Shown here: piece by piece, positions 42,418 through 50,714 of the stretch
How the letters are laid out: every line of letters begins with the position of its first letter
Position numbering within the stretch: position 1 is the stretch's first letter
NCBI RefSeq assembly: GCF_014644295.1
Contig: NZ_BMKK01000005.1
Coordinates: forward strand, 248,001-312,000
Length of the DNA: 64,000 nt
Direction of reading: 5' to 3'
Source: Emticicia aquatilis
Lineage (GTDB): Bacteria > Bacteroidota > Bacteroidia > Cytophagales > Spirosomataceae
Position numbers and translations under genes: made by a program
Notes under the pieces: generated by a model
Database searches by the model: none
Told to the model about the DNA's origin: nothing
What the model saw: only the letters and a program-made list of their open reading frames with translations

Positions 42418-43946
42418 GGCATTTTATCCGTTTTAATTTTATTATTTGCCTCAACACCAGATAGCCTATTTTTGAGTAATTCAATTTCTCTTTTTTGCTC
42501 ATCAATCAGTTCTTTCAAAGCTTTGATTGACTCTACAAACATTGGGTCGTAATCTCCATAAGCAGTCATCAAATATCCATTCGGGTCTTCTTTGATTTTT
42601 GTAGGAAAAACTTCTTTTATTTCTTGAGCAATGAATCCATATTGGATACCTGTGGGACGCTTAGTACCTGTTTTCGTATCGTTCCATTCATAAGTAACTC
42701 CTTTGAGATTCAGCACTTTTTGTAGCATTTCTTGGCTATTTAGATACAAAATATTCGTTTTTAGACGTCTGTCTGAATGCGACGACCAGTTTCCTGCTGT
42801 ATTTTTGGCAGCATCGCCCTCTACTTCAAGTCTAAAACCAGCCGTTGGAAGCCTTCCGATACCTAAATTACCGGGGGCAGAGAGTGTCATTTGCACTTGC
42901 GGAGTTGTTGTTGATGCAGGAGTAGTCGAAAAGTCAATGGCAGTAGGTGTATTTGTACTTGTCCAATTATTAGCAACCCTAAAATCAATTCTGGCTTTTG
43001 CATTTGTGAAACCAGCTCCATCATGTCCTTTTCCACCTAAACGCATTAAAATTTGGTCATTCAGAGAAGCACTTGGTATATTGCTATTTCCGCCAGCTTC
43101 AACTCCAAAAATAGTTGGGATTCCAGAGAATCTTTTCACAGCAATTCCATCATCATTATCTGCCAAAACTTCCAAGTAATGAGCTGGAGCAGTATTATTA
43201 ATACCAATATTACCATTTTCGGCAATCGTCATTCTTCTCAATGGTGTATCGCCGTTGATTGGAGCTGTATAAAAGTTGATTTCAGAGCCATTTTCGGCAC
43301 TTTGCCAGTTTTCTTTTGCTCTGATTTCAATTCTGGCACCTTCTTCAAAATAGCTTCCATTATGCCCATGACCTTCAAATCTTGCCAAAATTTGGTCATT
43401 AGTTGAGGCCGTTGGAGTAGTCTGGCTTCCGCTTGCTTTAGCTCCAAAAATATGAGAGTTGAAAGAATTACCATTTCCAAAGCTTTTTACCCCAAAACCT
43501 CCATTGCCGACGACCTCTAATTCGACTTGCGGAGAACTGGTTCCAATTCCTACTTTCCCGTCATGATTGATTACCATTCGTTCAGTGTTCGATAAAGTCC
43601 CGTTTGCTGTTGTATAAAAGTAAATAGCTGTTCCAGTGGTAGTGGTAGTCCAGTTTTCTGTACTTTGAAACCGCAAAGTAGCCCCTGACACAAAATTACT
43701 TCCGTCGAATCCTTGAGCTCTCAAGTCTAATAAAGTATTATCATTTATAACAGCCGTAGGAGTATCGAAAGAACCATTATACCGAACCCCGCTAAGATTT
43801 GGGTTTTGAGAGGTTTTTATTGTTAAATCATCTACACCACTTTTATTGACAGAAATGTTTGATGGTGTAAGGGAAATACTTTGAGCAAAACTCGTTAAAC
43901 TCAAATATTGTCCTAAAACAATGAGGTAAATTCTTATATTTTTCAT
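42414..43946 (-). CDS. Tail-fibre-like protein with C-terminal S74 chaperone domain
   Basis: A 510-residue secreted protein with signal peptide IRIYLIVLGQYLSLTSFAQ. Three copies of the module are followed by a C-terminal Peptidase_S74 (intramolecular chaperone of endosialidase) domain: WSSHSDRRLKTNILYL, the Ser-Asp site HSDRRLK and GFIAQEIKEVFP, and a final coiled coil (LIDEQKREIELLKNRL). In phage fibres this domain helps three chains fold and then cuts itself off, so a trimeric fibre is likely. It is the first of three paralogues and may supply the trimerisation seed, while the others lack the domain. It lies 40 nt after the LytTR gene. Confidence 0.9.
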   Translation of the reverse strand: MKNIRIYLIVLGQYLSLTSFAQSISLTPSNISVNKSGVDDLTIKTSQNPNLSGVRYNGSFDTPTAVINDNTLLDLRAQGFDGSNFVSGATLRFQSTENWTTTTTGTAIYFYTTANGTLSNTERMVINHDGKVGIGTSSPQVELEVVGNGGFGVKSFGNGNSFNSHIFGAKASGSQTTPTASTNDQILARFEGHGHNGSYFEEGARIEIRAKENWQSAENGSEINFYTAPINGDTPLRRMTIAENGNIGINNTAPAHYLEVLADNDDGIAVKRFSGIPTIFGVEAGGNSNIPSASLNDQILMRLGGKGHDGAGFTNAKARIDFRVANNWTSTNTPTAIDFSTTPASTTTPQVQMTLSAPGNLGIGRLPTAGFRLEVEGDAAKNTAGNWSSHSDRRLKTNILYLNSQEMLQKVLNLKGVTYEWNDTKTGTKRPTGIQYGFIAQEIKEVFPTKIKEDPNGYLMTAYGDYDPMFVESIKALKELIDEQKREIELLKNRLSGVEANNKIKTDKMP

Positions 43947-43986
43947 CGGAATAAAGTTTAGAAGATAGATAAATTATAGTTTATAA

Positions 43987-44316
43987 TTATTGCCTAAAGT
44001 TTGAAATTGCATTAGCTACTTTATACAATCTCCTTCTCGAAACCACCGTTTCGAAACCATCCATGAACCGAATATGTGACTCATGAACAGTGAAAAAATT
44101 TTCTAAAAAATGTATATTTACCATACATGATTTATTGACTCTCACAAAGGGTATGCTGAGGTCTTTTTCATAGGCTTTGAGTGTCCGGGCAAGGATTAGC
44201 TTGTCGCCAGAAGTTAAAACAAGGTGGCTGTAATTAATGTCAGCTTCTATCCGAATGATTTCTTCGAGGTTTACCTTGTTTTTAGAGTTTGGATGAAGAC
44301 TTTTAAATGTTTTCAT
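43987..44316 (-). CDS. Stand-alone LytTR DNA-binding regulator
   Basis: A 109-residue protein consisting of a LytTR domain only: EEIIRIEADINYSHLVLTSG, RTLKAYEKDL, FVRVNKSCMVNIHFLENF and VVSRRRLYKV. It has no receiver and no membrane part. It is the first gene of the tail-fibre cassette (40 nt before the 510-residue gene), so it probably controls this cassette and itself. It is divergent from the second two-component pair across 165 nt, and a regulatory link between the two is plausible. Effector sensing is not obvious. Confidence 0.88.
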   Translation of the reverse strand: MKTFKSLHPNSKNKVNLEEIIRIEADINYSHLVLTSGDKLILARTLKAYEKDLSIPFVRVNKSCMVNIHFLENFFTVHESHIRFMDGFETVVSRRRLYKVANAISNFRQ

Positions 44317-44481
44317 GTTTCTGCTATTTATTTAATACAAATCTCAGAAATAGCAATAAACCAAAACATCGTGTAAATAAGGAGATTTTGCCGTTTAATA
44401 AATTTTTTGGTACTTCAAGCCTCCAATACTGCCTAAAGTCAGCCATTATTTATATTTTTCATCAAATTCAAATTCTCAGAA

Positions 44482-45132
44482 ATGATAAAACTGTGCTTAG
44501 TCGATGACCACGAATTATTATTGAAAGGATTGGCCACTATCATTGATACTCAGGAAGATTTTTCGGTAATAAAAACTTGTCTGTCGGGTAATGAATTACT
44601 TGATTGGCTGGCACAAACCACCGAAATCGACGCTTTGATTTTGGATGTAAACCTACCAGATTTTGATGCCGAGGAATTATTGATTAAAATCCGAAAAATT
44701 AACCCGAAAGTACCCATTCTTTATCTAACTATTCTGCGAGGCTCTCGGATGTTTCATAAGCTTCGGAAACACTCTTTTCAAGGGTATTTATTGAAAGACA
44801 CTTCTTATGATATTCTTTTTGATGCCATTCGGACGATAAGCAGCGGTGGTTTTTATTATTCGGATGATATTGATTTGAATTTCTCGAAAGATGAATCAAT
44901 CCACGAAAGTTCGTATATCAATAAGAGTTCGGCGGTGGTGTTGAGTAATCGAGAAAAACAAATTTTAAAACTTATTTGTGAAGAATACAGCAGCTCGCAG
45001 ATTGCAGAAAAGCTTTTTGTGAGTGTCAGCACCGTAGATACACACCGACAAAACATGATGATAAAACTCGGTGTAAGCAATACTGTTGGCTTAGTAAAGT
45101 ACGCTTTTACGTATGATTTAATCCCCAAATAA
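44482..45132 (+). CDS. NarL/FixJ-type response regulator
   Basis: A 216-residue regulator: receiver with LVDDHELLLKG and phospho-acceptor Asp55 in ALILDVNLPD, Lys in YLLKDTSYD, and a LuxR-type helix-turn-helix (LSNREKQILKLICEEYSSSQ, IAEKLFVSVSTVDTHRQNMM). The kinase gene starts 7 nt downstream, so they form a pair. It is divergent from the LytTR/tail-fibre cassette and could act on the same promoter region. The next kinase is of the HisKA type, which is less usual for NarL regulators, and this makes the pair slightly atypical. Confidence 0.92.
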   Translation: MIKLCLVDDHELLLKGLATIIDTQEDFSVIKTCLSGNELLDWLAQTTEIDALILDVNLPDFDAEELLIKIRKINPKVPILYLTILRGSRMFHKLRKHSFQGYLLKDTSYDILFDAIRTISSGGFYYSDDIDLNFSKDESIHESSYINKSSAVVLSNREKQILKLICEEYSSSQIAEKLFVSVSTVDTHRQNMMIKLGVSNTVGLVKYAFTYDLIPK

Positions 45133-45139
45133 ACAGCCC

Positions 45140-47026
45140 ATGAAATCAAAAATCTATTTCATTTTTTTGGTTTTTCTTACTTTTCAGCTAAAAGCTCAAG
45201 ACAAACTCGATAGTCTTCAAAAAGAGATTCCAAAAGCTAAACATGATTCTATTCGACTGAAAATCTACACACAAATCATCAAATCCGCCTTATATTCAAA
45301 TCCTCCTCTTTCTAAAACTTACGCCATCAAATTTGATTCAACCGCCACTTTGCTCAATAAACCAGAAGACATCGCCTTCGGCAAAAATTATCTGGGCATG
45401 GTTCATTACGTGGGTAACGAGCATCTTACGGCTATCAACTATTATTTAGATGCTATCAAACGCTTCGAGCAACTCAATAATCAATATCGGGTTGGAATTG
45501 CCCTCAACAATATTGCGGCCTGTTATCAGTTTCGTGAAAAACCACTCCAAACGATTGAATACTACAATAAAGCTTTGGTGATTTTCAATAAACTCAACGA
45601 AACCACTTGGATTGGTAATGTTTCGCACAATATTGCCAACGAATACCATAAACTGGCAAGCAAAGAAGTTGATAAAAAACTCAAGGAAAAATATTTGGCC
45701 GAAGGGCTTAAAAATGAGCAAGTTGCGATAAGGAGTTTTGAGAAAAACAAAGACACATACTCTATCGGGTTGTCGAATATTACTTTTGGAAATTTGGAAT
45801 TTGTAAAAGCAAACTTTCAAAAAGCCATCGAATACTATAAAAATGCCGAAAAGCTGATTCCTGCCCAAGATGACCCCGAATCGCTTGGCATGGTCTTTCA
45901 AAACATTGGTAATGCTTTATATGAAACAAAAAAATACGATGAGTCGATTGATTACTTAAAAAAAGCCACTAAAATATTTGATGAGATTAAGTCTTTGCCT
46001 TCTAAAAAAATCACTTTAGATATTCTTCTACGAGATTATTACGAGAAAAAAGACTACAAAAATGCCTTTGAAACTCAGCGAGACTTTATCGAATTGAGCG
46101 ATAGTCTTTTCAATCAAGAAAAAGATGCCGCCATGATTGATGTACTGAAAAAATACGAATCTGATAAAAAAGAACAAGAAAATAAACTACTCAATCAACA
46201 ACTCGAACAGCAAAAACAACGGCAATTAGCCTACCTAATTGGCTTGGTGGGTTTGGTACTTTTTTCGAGTATTATCATCTATTTTTGGTATAAAAACCGC
46301 CAAAAAGGTATTTTAATTGAAAGTCAAAATCAAAAACTATCCGATTTGAACAAAGAAAAGAATAATCTGATTAGTATGGTTTCGCACGATTTGAGTACGC
46401 CATTCTTGACGATTAAAACATGGAATAATATATTGAAAATGAGCTTAAAAGATAATCCAAAGGCTTTAGAAGCCACCGAGGTAATTCAACAAAGCTCTGA
46501 AAGCGGTATTACGCTCATCAAAAAAATATTGGATGTCGAAAAAGCCGAAACCAATCAGCATGAGTTAGCCCTTGAATCTTTTGATTTGACCGATTCGGTA
46601 AAACAAGTGAAGGCAGAGTTTGAAGAAATTGCCAAAACCAAAAACATAGCTATTTTCAGCGTTTCAAGCCCTAAGAACATACAAATTTTATCTGATAAAC
46701 ATCTGATAAACAGAGTTTTAGAAAACCTAATTTCCAATGCCCTTAAATACTCAAATCCTAACTCAAAAGTCTGGATAACCACCGAAGAACTAAGCAATAG
46801 AGTATTATTGAAAGTAAAAGATGAAGGCATTGGGATATCTGAAGATGATATACCTAAACTATTTACAAAATATGGTGTTTCCACCTCCAAACCCACCGCA
46901 GGTGAGTCGTCAACTGGCTTAGGGCTAAATATTGTGAAACGGATTTTAGATGAAATTGGCGGAGAAATAAGCTGCGAAAGTCAACTTGGGGTAGGAACAG
47001 AATTTACAGTTTCGATTAAAAAATAA
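45140..47026 (+). CDS. TPR-containing sensor histidine kinase (HisKA type)
   Basis: A 628-residue sensor with a signal peptide (FLVFLTFQLKAQ), a periplasmic TPR array (about 60-330: IALNNIAACYQFREKPLQTI; MVFQNIGNALYETKKYDESI), a coiled region rich in Lys/Glu/Gln, a membrane helix (near 365-390) and a cytosolic kinase. His416 in MVSHDLSTPFLTIK is the phospho-acceptor; NLISNALKYSN, VKDEGIGI and STGLGLNIVKRI are the N, G1 and G2 boxes. It pairs with the upstream regulator. The TPR input probably senses a periplasmic protein. A terminator shared with the convergent gene follows. Confidence 0.93.
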   Translation: MKSKIYFIFLVFLTFQLKAQDKLDSLQKEIPKAKHDSIRLKIYTQIIKSALYSNPPLSKTYAIKFDSTATLLNKPEDIAFGKNYLGMVHYVGNEHLTAINYYLDAIKRFEQLNNQYRVGIALNNIAACYQFREKPLQTIEYYNKALVIFNKLNETTWIGNVSHNIANEYHKLASKEVDKKLKEKYLAEGLKNEQVAIRSFEKNKDTYSIGLSNITFGNLEFVKANFQKAIEYYKNAEKLIPAQDDPESLGMVFQNIGNALYETKKYDESIDYLKKATKIFDEIKSLPSKKITLDILLRDYYEKKDYKNAFETQRDFIELSDSLFNQEKDAAMIDVLKKYESDKKEQENKLLNQQLEQQKQRQLAYLIGLVGLVLFSSIIIYFWYKNRQKGILIESQNQKLSDLNKEKNNLISMVSHDLSTPFLTIKTWNNILKMSLKDNPKALEATEVIQQSSESGITLIKKILDVEKAETNQHELALESFDLTDSVKQVKAEFEEIAKTKNIAIFSVSSPKNIQILSDKHLINRVLENLISNALKYSNPNSKVWITTEELSNRVLLKVKDEGIGISEDDIPKLFTKYGVSTSKPTAGESSTGLGLNIVKRILDEIGGEISCESQLGVGTEFTVSIKK

Positions 47027-47030
47027 AAGA

Positions 47031-47066
47031 GAATATCTGTATGCTCATAAAAACATACAGATATTC
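47031..47066. terminator. Bidirectional terminator between convergent genes
   Basis: GAATATCTGTATG and its perfect complement (13-bp stem, 10-nt loop) lie 4 nt after the kinase stop and 9 nt before the stop of the convergent 543-residue gene. Confidence 0.75.
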
Positions 47067-47075
47067 AACCTCCTA

Positions 47076-48707
47076 TTAAATCACATTCGCATCAAAAACG
47101 CCAGTCAGAATTTTGCCCTCACGCTTTACTTGTAACCAAACACGGTAATGCCCAGCCTTCGGAAAAACATACGGAAACGTTACCTGTCCACCATGATGCC
47201 CATTAACTTCGTGTGTCATATTTCCCATCAATAATTTATCTCGTTCGGCTTCGGTCATGGTCTGAAGTTTTGCCAAAACATTATCGACACTATCTCTAAA
47301 TTTCTTTGCATTATTTAAGTTCGGACGTTTATTGCTTGTCTCGCCAATGCGTTTTTGCAAAACTTGCACAGCTGTTGAAGAGTACGTGCCATTGGGGTGC
47401 AAATGAATATAGACACTTGCATCATCTTTGATAACGGCAGCATGGCCCATCATACCCAAATAAGTTTGTAATTCGGCAGGTTTTCCGTCAGGGGCAAGCA
47501 CCGAAAATTTCAAATCATATACCTTTCCAGCTACAAGTTTCTGGTTTGGTTTTTCCTCCCAAACAATGCTTGAACCATCTTGCAGCTTGGTTTTAACACC
47601 TGGGCTGCCACAAATCGTGATGCTTTCATCAACTGTCGAATTAGCACTTTTATTAAGTGCATTCGTCACCACAAAAGTATCGTCCGAGTCACCCGTGAGG
47701 GTTGGCATTACATTTACTTTTGGTGTTTGTGGAATCTCCACAGTATCAGTAATCGTATTTTGCAAGCTATGATAACGCAATACATCGGCAAAAATCAAGT
47801 ACTTTCCTGCTGGCATATTAGGCAAAGGAGCTTCAAATTTTAATGTATCTTTGCGAGAAGGATGCAAATGAGCAAATACTTCCATCGAGCCTTCTTTTAC
47901 CAAAAACATGTGCATTAGTTTCCCATGGTCAGGAATAATAAAACTTGTCGAACGGCCATTAACCGAAGCTGAATCTATCTTGAAATTCAATATTCGCTGC
48001 CCAGCTCTAAGACTAATACTTGATGTGGCAGTATATGGCCGATAAATATTTCGTTGATAATCTGCCGTTTCGGCATTCCACCACATATTTCCTCCAAACA
48101 ACAACAATCCACAAAACGAAGCTCCAATCGTTGAGCCAACAATGCGTCTTTTCTTAGTCGAATTGTTTTCACTCTCTCCTACTTTTAGCAAGCTATCGCC
48201 CGTACTTGCTCCAATAATTGTAGTCATGATTCCGACCAAAAGTAAAGCTAACCCTGCCAAAATCCAACCTAACGAACTTGGTAGTTGGCGTTGAGCCGTA
48301 GAAAGTGCCGCAATCGGAATCAATACTTCCCCTTTCCCTCTTGCCCCTTCAATAACTACTCTTACGCTGGCCGCACCATTTTCCATGAGCCAAATTTTTC
48401 CTTCATATTTTCCTGCTTCGGTCATAATACCTTCGTCCGAACGAGGTGAACCTTCATCGCCAGTCCAATAATAAATCGGACTCATTTTTACACTTTTTAT
48501 ATCGTTTCCATCAACCATCACCGACACTTTGGCCGTTCCTGGAATCACATCGGGTGGCTCTACATATACTTGTACACTGTATTTGCCCGCTTTACCTTCA
48601 TGCACAACACCTGCACTGCCAATGTGAGCAAACAAACGCCCCCCCGCCCCTAAAGGGGAGTTGAGGAGAAGGATTAAAATGTATTTTAATATATTTATCT
48701 TTTTCAT
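47076..48707 (-). CDS. Membrane-anchored periplasmic protein of unknown function, YtkA/FixH-like domains
   Basis: A 543-residue protein. An N-terminal signal (ILKYILILLLN), then SPLGAGGR, encoded by a DNA repeat, then a beta-rich domain (residues 30-150: KYSVQVYVEPPDVIPGTAKV) like YtkA/FixH. Two membrane helices (about 157-180 and 207-228) are followed by a large periplasmic domain with His-containing strands: HMFLVKEGSMEVFAHLHPSR, MMGHAAVIKDDASVYIHLHP and HGGQVTFPYVFPKAGHYRVW. The Gly-His-Ala and His-Leu-His patterns suggest metal, perhaps copper, binding (inference). It is the second gene after a membrane protein gene and its start is inside the loop of a 21-bp inverted repeat. Confidence 0.7.
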   Translation of the reverse strand: MKKINILKYILILLLNSPLGAGGRLFAHIGSAGVVHEGKAGKYSVQVYVEPPDVIPGTAKVSVMVDGNDIKSVKMSPIYYWTGDEGSPRSDEGIMTEAGKYEGKIWLMENGAASVRVVIEGARGKGEVLIPIAALSTAQRQLPSSLGWILAGLALLLVGIMTTIIGASTGDSLLKVGESENNSTKKRRIVGSTIGASFCGLLLFGGNMWWNAETADYQRNIYRPYTATSSISLRAGQRILNFKIDSASVNGRSTSFIIPDHGKLMHMFLVKEGSMEVFAHLHPSRKDTLKFEAPLPNMPAGKYLIFADVLRYHSLQNTITDTVEIPQTPKVNVMPTLTGDSDDTFVVTNALNKSANSTVDESITICGSPGVKTKLQDGSSIVWEEKPNQKLVAGKVYDLKFSVLAPDGKPAELQTYLGMMGHAAVIKDDASVYIHLHPNGTYSSTAVQVLQKRIGETSNKRPNLNNAKKFRDSVDNVLAKLQTMTEAERDKLLMGNMTHEVNGHHGGQVTFPYVFPKAGHYRVWLQVKREGKILTGVFDANVI

Positions 48708-48776
48708 TTGATTAAATTTCTGTTTTGTAGAGGGACACTTCAGAGAATTTGTTAGCTCCCCTTTAGGGGCGGGGGG
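48640..48776 (-). repeat. Perfect 21-bp inverted repeat spanning the gene junction and signal-peptide codons
   Basis: The 21 bases at 48640-48660 and at 48756-48776 are exact reverse complements, each with core CCCCTTTAGGGG or its complement. The first arm lies inside the signal-peptide codons (residues 16-23) of the 543-residue protein; the second ends one base before the stop codon (48777-48779) of the upstream membrane protein gene. In the transcript, the 95-nt loop contains the start codon (48705-48707). Similar CCCCTTTAGGGG repeats are dispersed in Bacteroidota (recalled), and a degenerate copy is at 53443. Confidence 0.75.
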
Positions 48777-50000
48777 TTACCTCTGCACTTGTTTCATCCA
48801 ATTTCCCCAAGCAAGTCCGATGCGAGAAGAAATGATACTGTAAACAACCGCAAGCAAAATACCAGTCAACCAAGCCGAAAGCGGTTTATCATTCCAAGGT
48901 CCAAACTTAAAGCGATATTCCCAGTCGGCATCATTCTGAAACGACCAAGAATTGCTTCCAAAAAACCAATTTCGTGCAAGCGGAGATTCGTGCAAAAACG
49001 TACCAAACGGATAATGCGACACCAACAAAACCACTGTATAGATTACGCCCAACATCAAAGCCATTGTCCAATCATTTTTGGCAGACAACTTATCACGAAG
49101 CCAGTCAATTGCAAAGGCAGGAATAAATAAAAGCAATGGAAAGCCAAGCGTTTGATAAGTTGTAATTTGATTATGAATCGGCCCAAGCAGTGGCTCAACT
49201 GGCAAAAGTCTCAAAACAGCATTGACGACCCAATGGAAGAATAAGAAAATAAAACATATATAGGTAGTTCCCCATTTTTTTCCAGAAGCTCGTCCTGTTG
49301 CAAGCAAGAAAATTGGAAATGCCGCACTCGCTACTTGATAAAATGATGGGCTGTGCATAGCCCAGCGTCCCAACGATTCTGAAAGGAATGTAAAAATAGA
49401 GGTGATTAGAAAAGCTGCCGTAAAAATAAACATCCACTGCAAACGGTTCGTACGTTTGGTGTTTTCTTCGGCCGAAAGCGAGCTTATTTTTTCACTTCTA
49501 TTCAAAAAAGCCAAAACGGCAATCATTGCCCCCATTTGAACGCTCATTAACCCCAACAACAAGACGGTGTGCGGCGGAGAAAGAATTTGTACGTCAAGAC
49601 CATACGTATTATGCCACCAATCATCAAACGGTGCCGATGTAAGCGAAGCGATTCCACCCCAAATACAGAAAAGTCCACCCAAAGAACTGTAAAAAACGCC
49701 CCAAAACTTCACCATTTTCCCTTTTTCGAGCTGGTTTCCCCAAAACGAAGTTTTTAGAACTTGATAACCCGAAAAAATACCCGCAGCTGCTGCCCCAATA
49801 TACGTCACCACGTGCGGAGCCGAAAAGAGTCCGTCACGGCCAATGCTCATGTGCCAAGCAATGTCCCACAAGATTCCGAGAATCACGCACATAGAAGCAA
49901 TCACACTCACATATACGTAGAGCGGAATGGCCAACAAGAGTTTTGAAGATGAAGAAAAGTCTTTTTCGGTTGTAATAGACTGATTAATAGTCGTTTCCAT
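48777..50000 (-). CDS. Conserved polytopic membrane protein of unknown function
   Basis: A 407-residue protein with about ten membrane helices. Conserved-looking polar residues sit near helix ends: ILWDIAWHMSIGRDGLFSAP, PHVVTYIG and DDWWHNTYGLDVQILSPPHT, with several His residues that could bind a metal or haem. The C-terminal half has WEYRFKFGPWNDKPLSAW before a last helix. I do not recognise the family. The gene follows the alkyltransferase gene by 58 nt and is followed by the 543-residue periplasmic protein gene; a two-gene unit with shared His-rich features is likely. Its stop codon abuts a repeat. Confidence 0.75.
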   Translation of the reverse strand: METTINQSITTEKDFSSSSKLLLAIPLYVYVSVIASMCVILGILWDIAWHMSIGRDGLFSAPHVVTYIGAAAAGIFSGYQVLKTSFWGNQLEKGKMVKFWGVFYSSLGGLFCIWGGIASLTSAPFDDWWHNTYGLDVQILSPPHTVLLLGLMSVQMGAMIAVLAFLNRSEKISSLSAEENTKRTNRLQWMFIFTAAFLITSIFTFLSESLGRWAMHSPSFYQVASAAFPIFLLATGRASGKKWGTTYICFIFLFFHWVVNAVLRLLPVEPLLGPIHNQITTYQTLGFPLLLFIPAFAIDWLRDKLSAKNDWTMALMLGVIYTVVLLVSHYPFGTFLHESPLARNWFFGSNSWSFQNDADWEYRFKFGPWNDKPLSAWLTGILLAVVYSIISSRIGLAWGNWMKQVQR

Positions 50001-50058
50001 AGATTATTGATTAGTTTGTTTAATGACATTTCTATTGTTGATTACCCCTACTTAGAAG

Positions 50059-50562
50059 CTAAAATAAACCTAATTGAGCCTGATTGGGCAAACTTCCCTC
50101 GTGTCGAAGCAACCATTCTTTTCGCCAAAGGTCGCCACCGTAACCCACCAAACTACCATCCGAGCCAATGACTCGGTGGCAAGGCAGAATTATTGTCAAC
50201 GGATTATTTCCATTGGCCGTACCAACTGCTCGTATCGCTTTTTCGTTGCCGATTCTCCGAGAAAACTCAAGATACGAAATTGTTTTCCCATACGGAATCG
50301 TTTTCAGATATTCCCACACATTTCGCTGAAAATCAGTTCCTTGTGTCTGTAAAGGCAAATCAAAATCTCTAAGTTTTTTGTCGAAATAAGCCTCAAATTG
50401 CCTAATACATTCATCAATAATTACAGAGTTTTCGGGTGTTTCTTCTAACTGGCTACTTGGTTTCTTTTGGGCTTCTCGAAACAGTACGTGCGTCAGAAAA
50501 TCATCGTTTGCGATAATCTCCAAAACGCCAATCGGTGATGAATAATGCTTGATATACTGCAT
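50059..50562 (-). CDS. ogt: Methylated-DNA-protein cysteine methyltransferase
   Basis: A 167-residue DNA repair protein that transfers alkyl groups from O6-alkylguanine to its own Cys. The active Cys is Cys128 in LPCHRVIGSDG, preceded by GTANGNNPLTII; TDFQRNVWEYLKTIPYGKTI gives the helix-turn-helix, and VGYGGDLWRKEWLLRHEG is the C-terminal signature. Normal length, intact. It is possibly the first gene of a transcript with the two membrane/periplasmic genes downstream, but the 58-nt gap leaves this open. Confidence 0.95.
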   Translation of the reverse strand: MQYIKHYSSPIGVLEIIANDDFLTHVLFREAQKKPSSQLEETPENSVIIDECIRQFEAYFDKKLRDFDLPLQTQGTDFQRNVWEYLKTIPYGKTISYLEFSRRIGNEKAIRAVGTANGNNPLTIILPCHRVIGSDGSLVGYGGDLWRKEWLLRHEGSLPNQAQLGLF

Positions 50563-50647
50563 AAATTGTGTTCTTCTTCATTCGATTTCAAATATACAAA
50601 AAGTATCTCTCAAAAACTTTTCTGATAATCAATCAGTTATCAATTAG

Positions 50648-50663
50648 TAGTTTTGTAATTTTG
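50648..50663 (+). promoter_or_regulatory. Two overlapping -7 elements upstream of ubiE
   Basis: TAGTTTTG (50648-50655) and TAATTTTG (50656-50663) both match TAnnTTTG directly in tandem. A good TTG -33 box is not seen at the usual distance, so this is a weaker promoter call. The predicted transcript starts favour ATG 50715 over an in-frame TTG at 50694. Confidence 0.4.
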
Positions 50664-50714
50664 TAAACTTATTTTTAACATACACAAGCGATTTTGTTGA
50701 ATCGCTCCACGATA

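Noticed and set aside
40103-43946. Prophage remnant
   Set aside because: The proteins have signal peptides and there are no capsid, terminase, portal or integrase genes; only the fibre module and S74 domain are phage-like.
45446-45901. 151-codon minus-strand frame inside the second sensor kinase gene
   Set aside because: It is antisense to a clear kinase gene with intact motifs and shows no recognisable domain.
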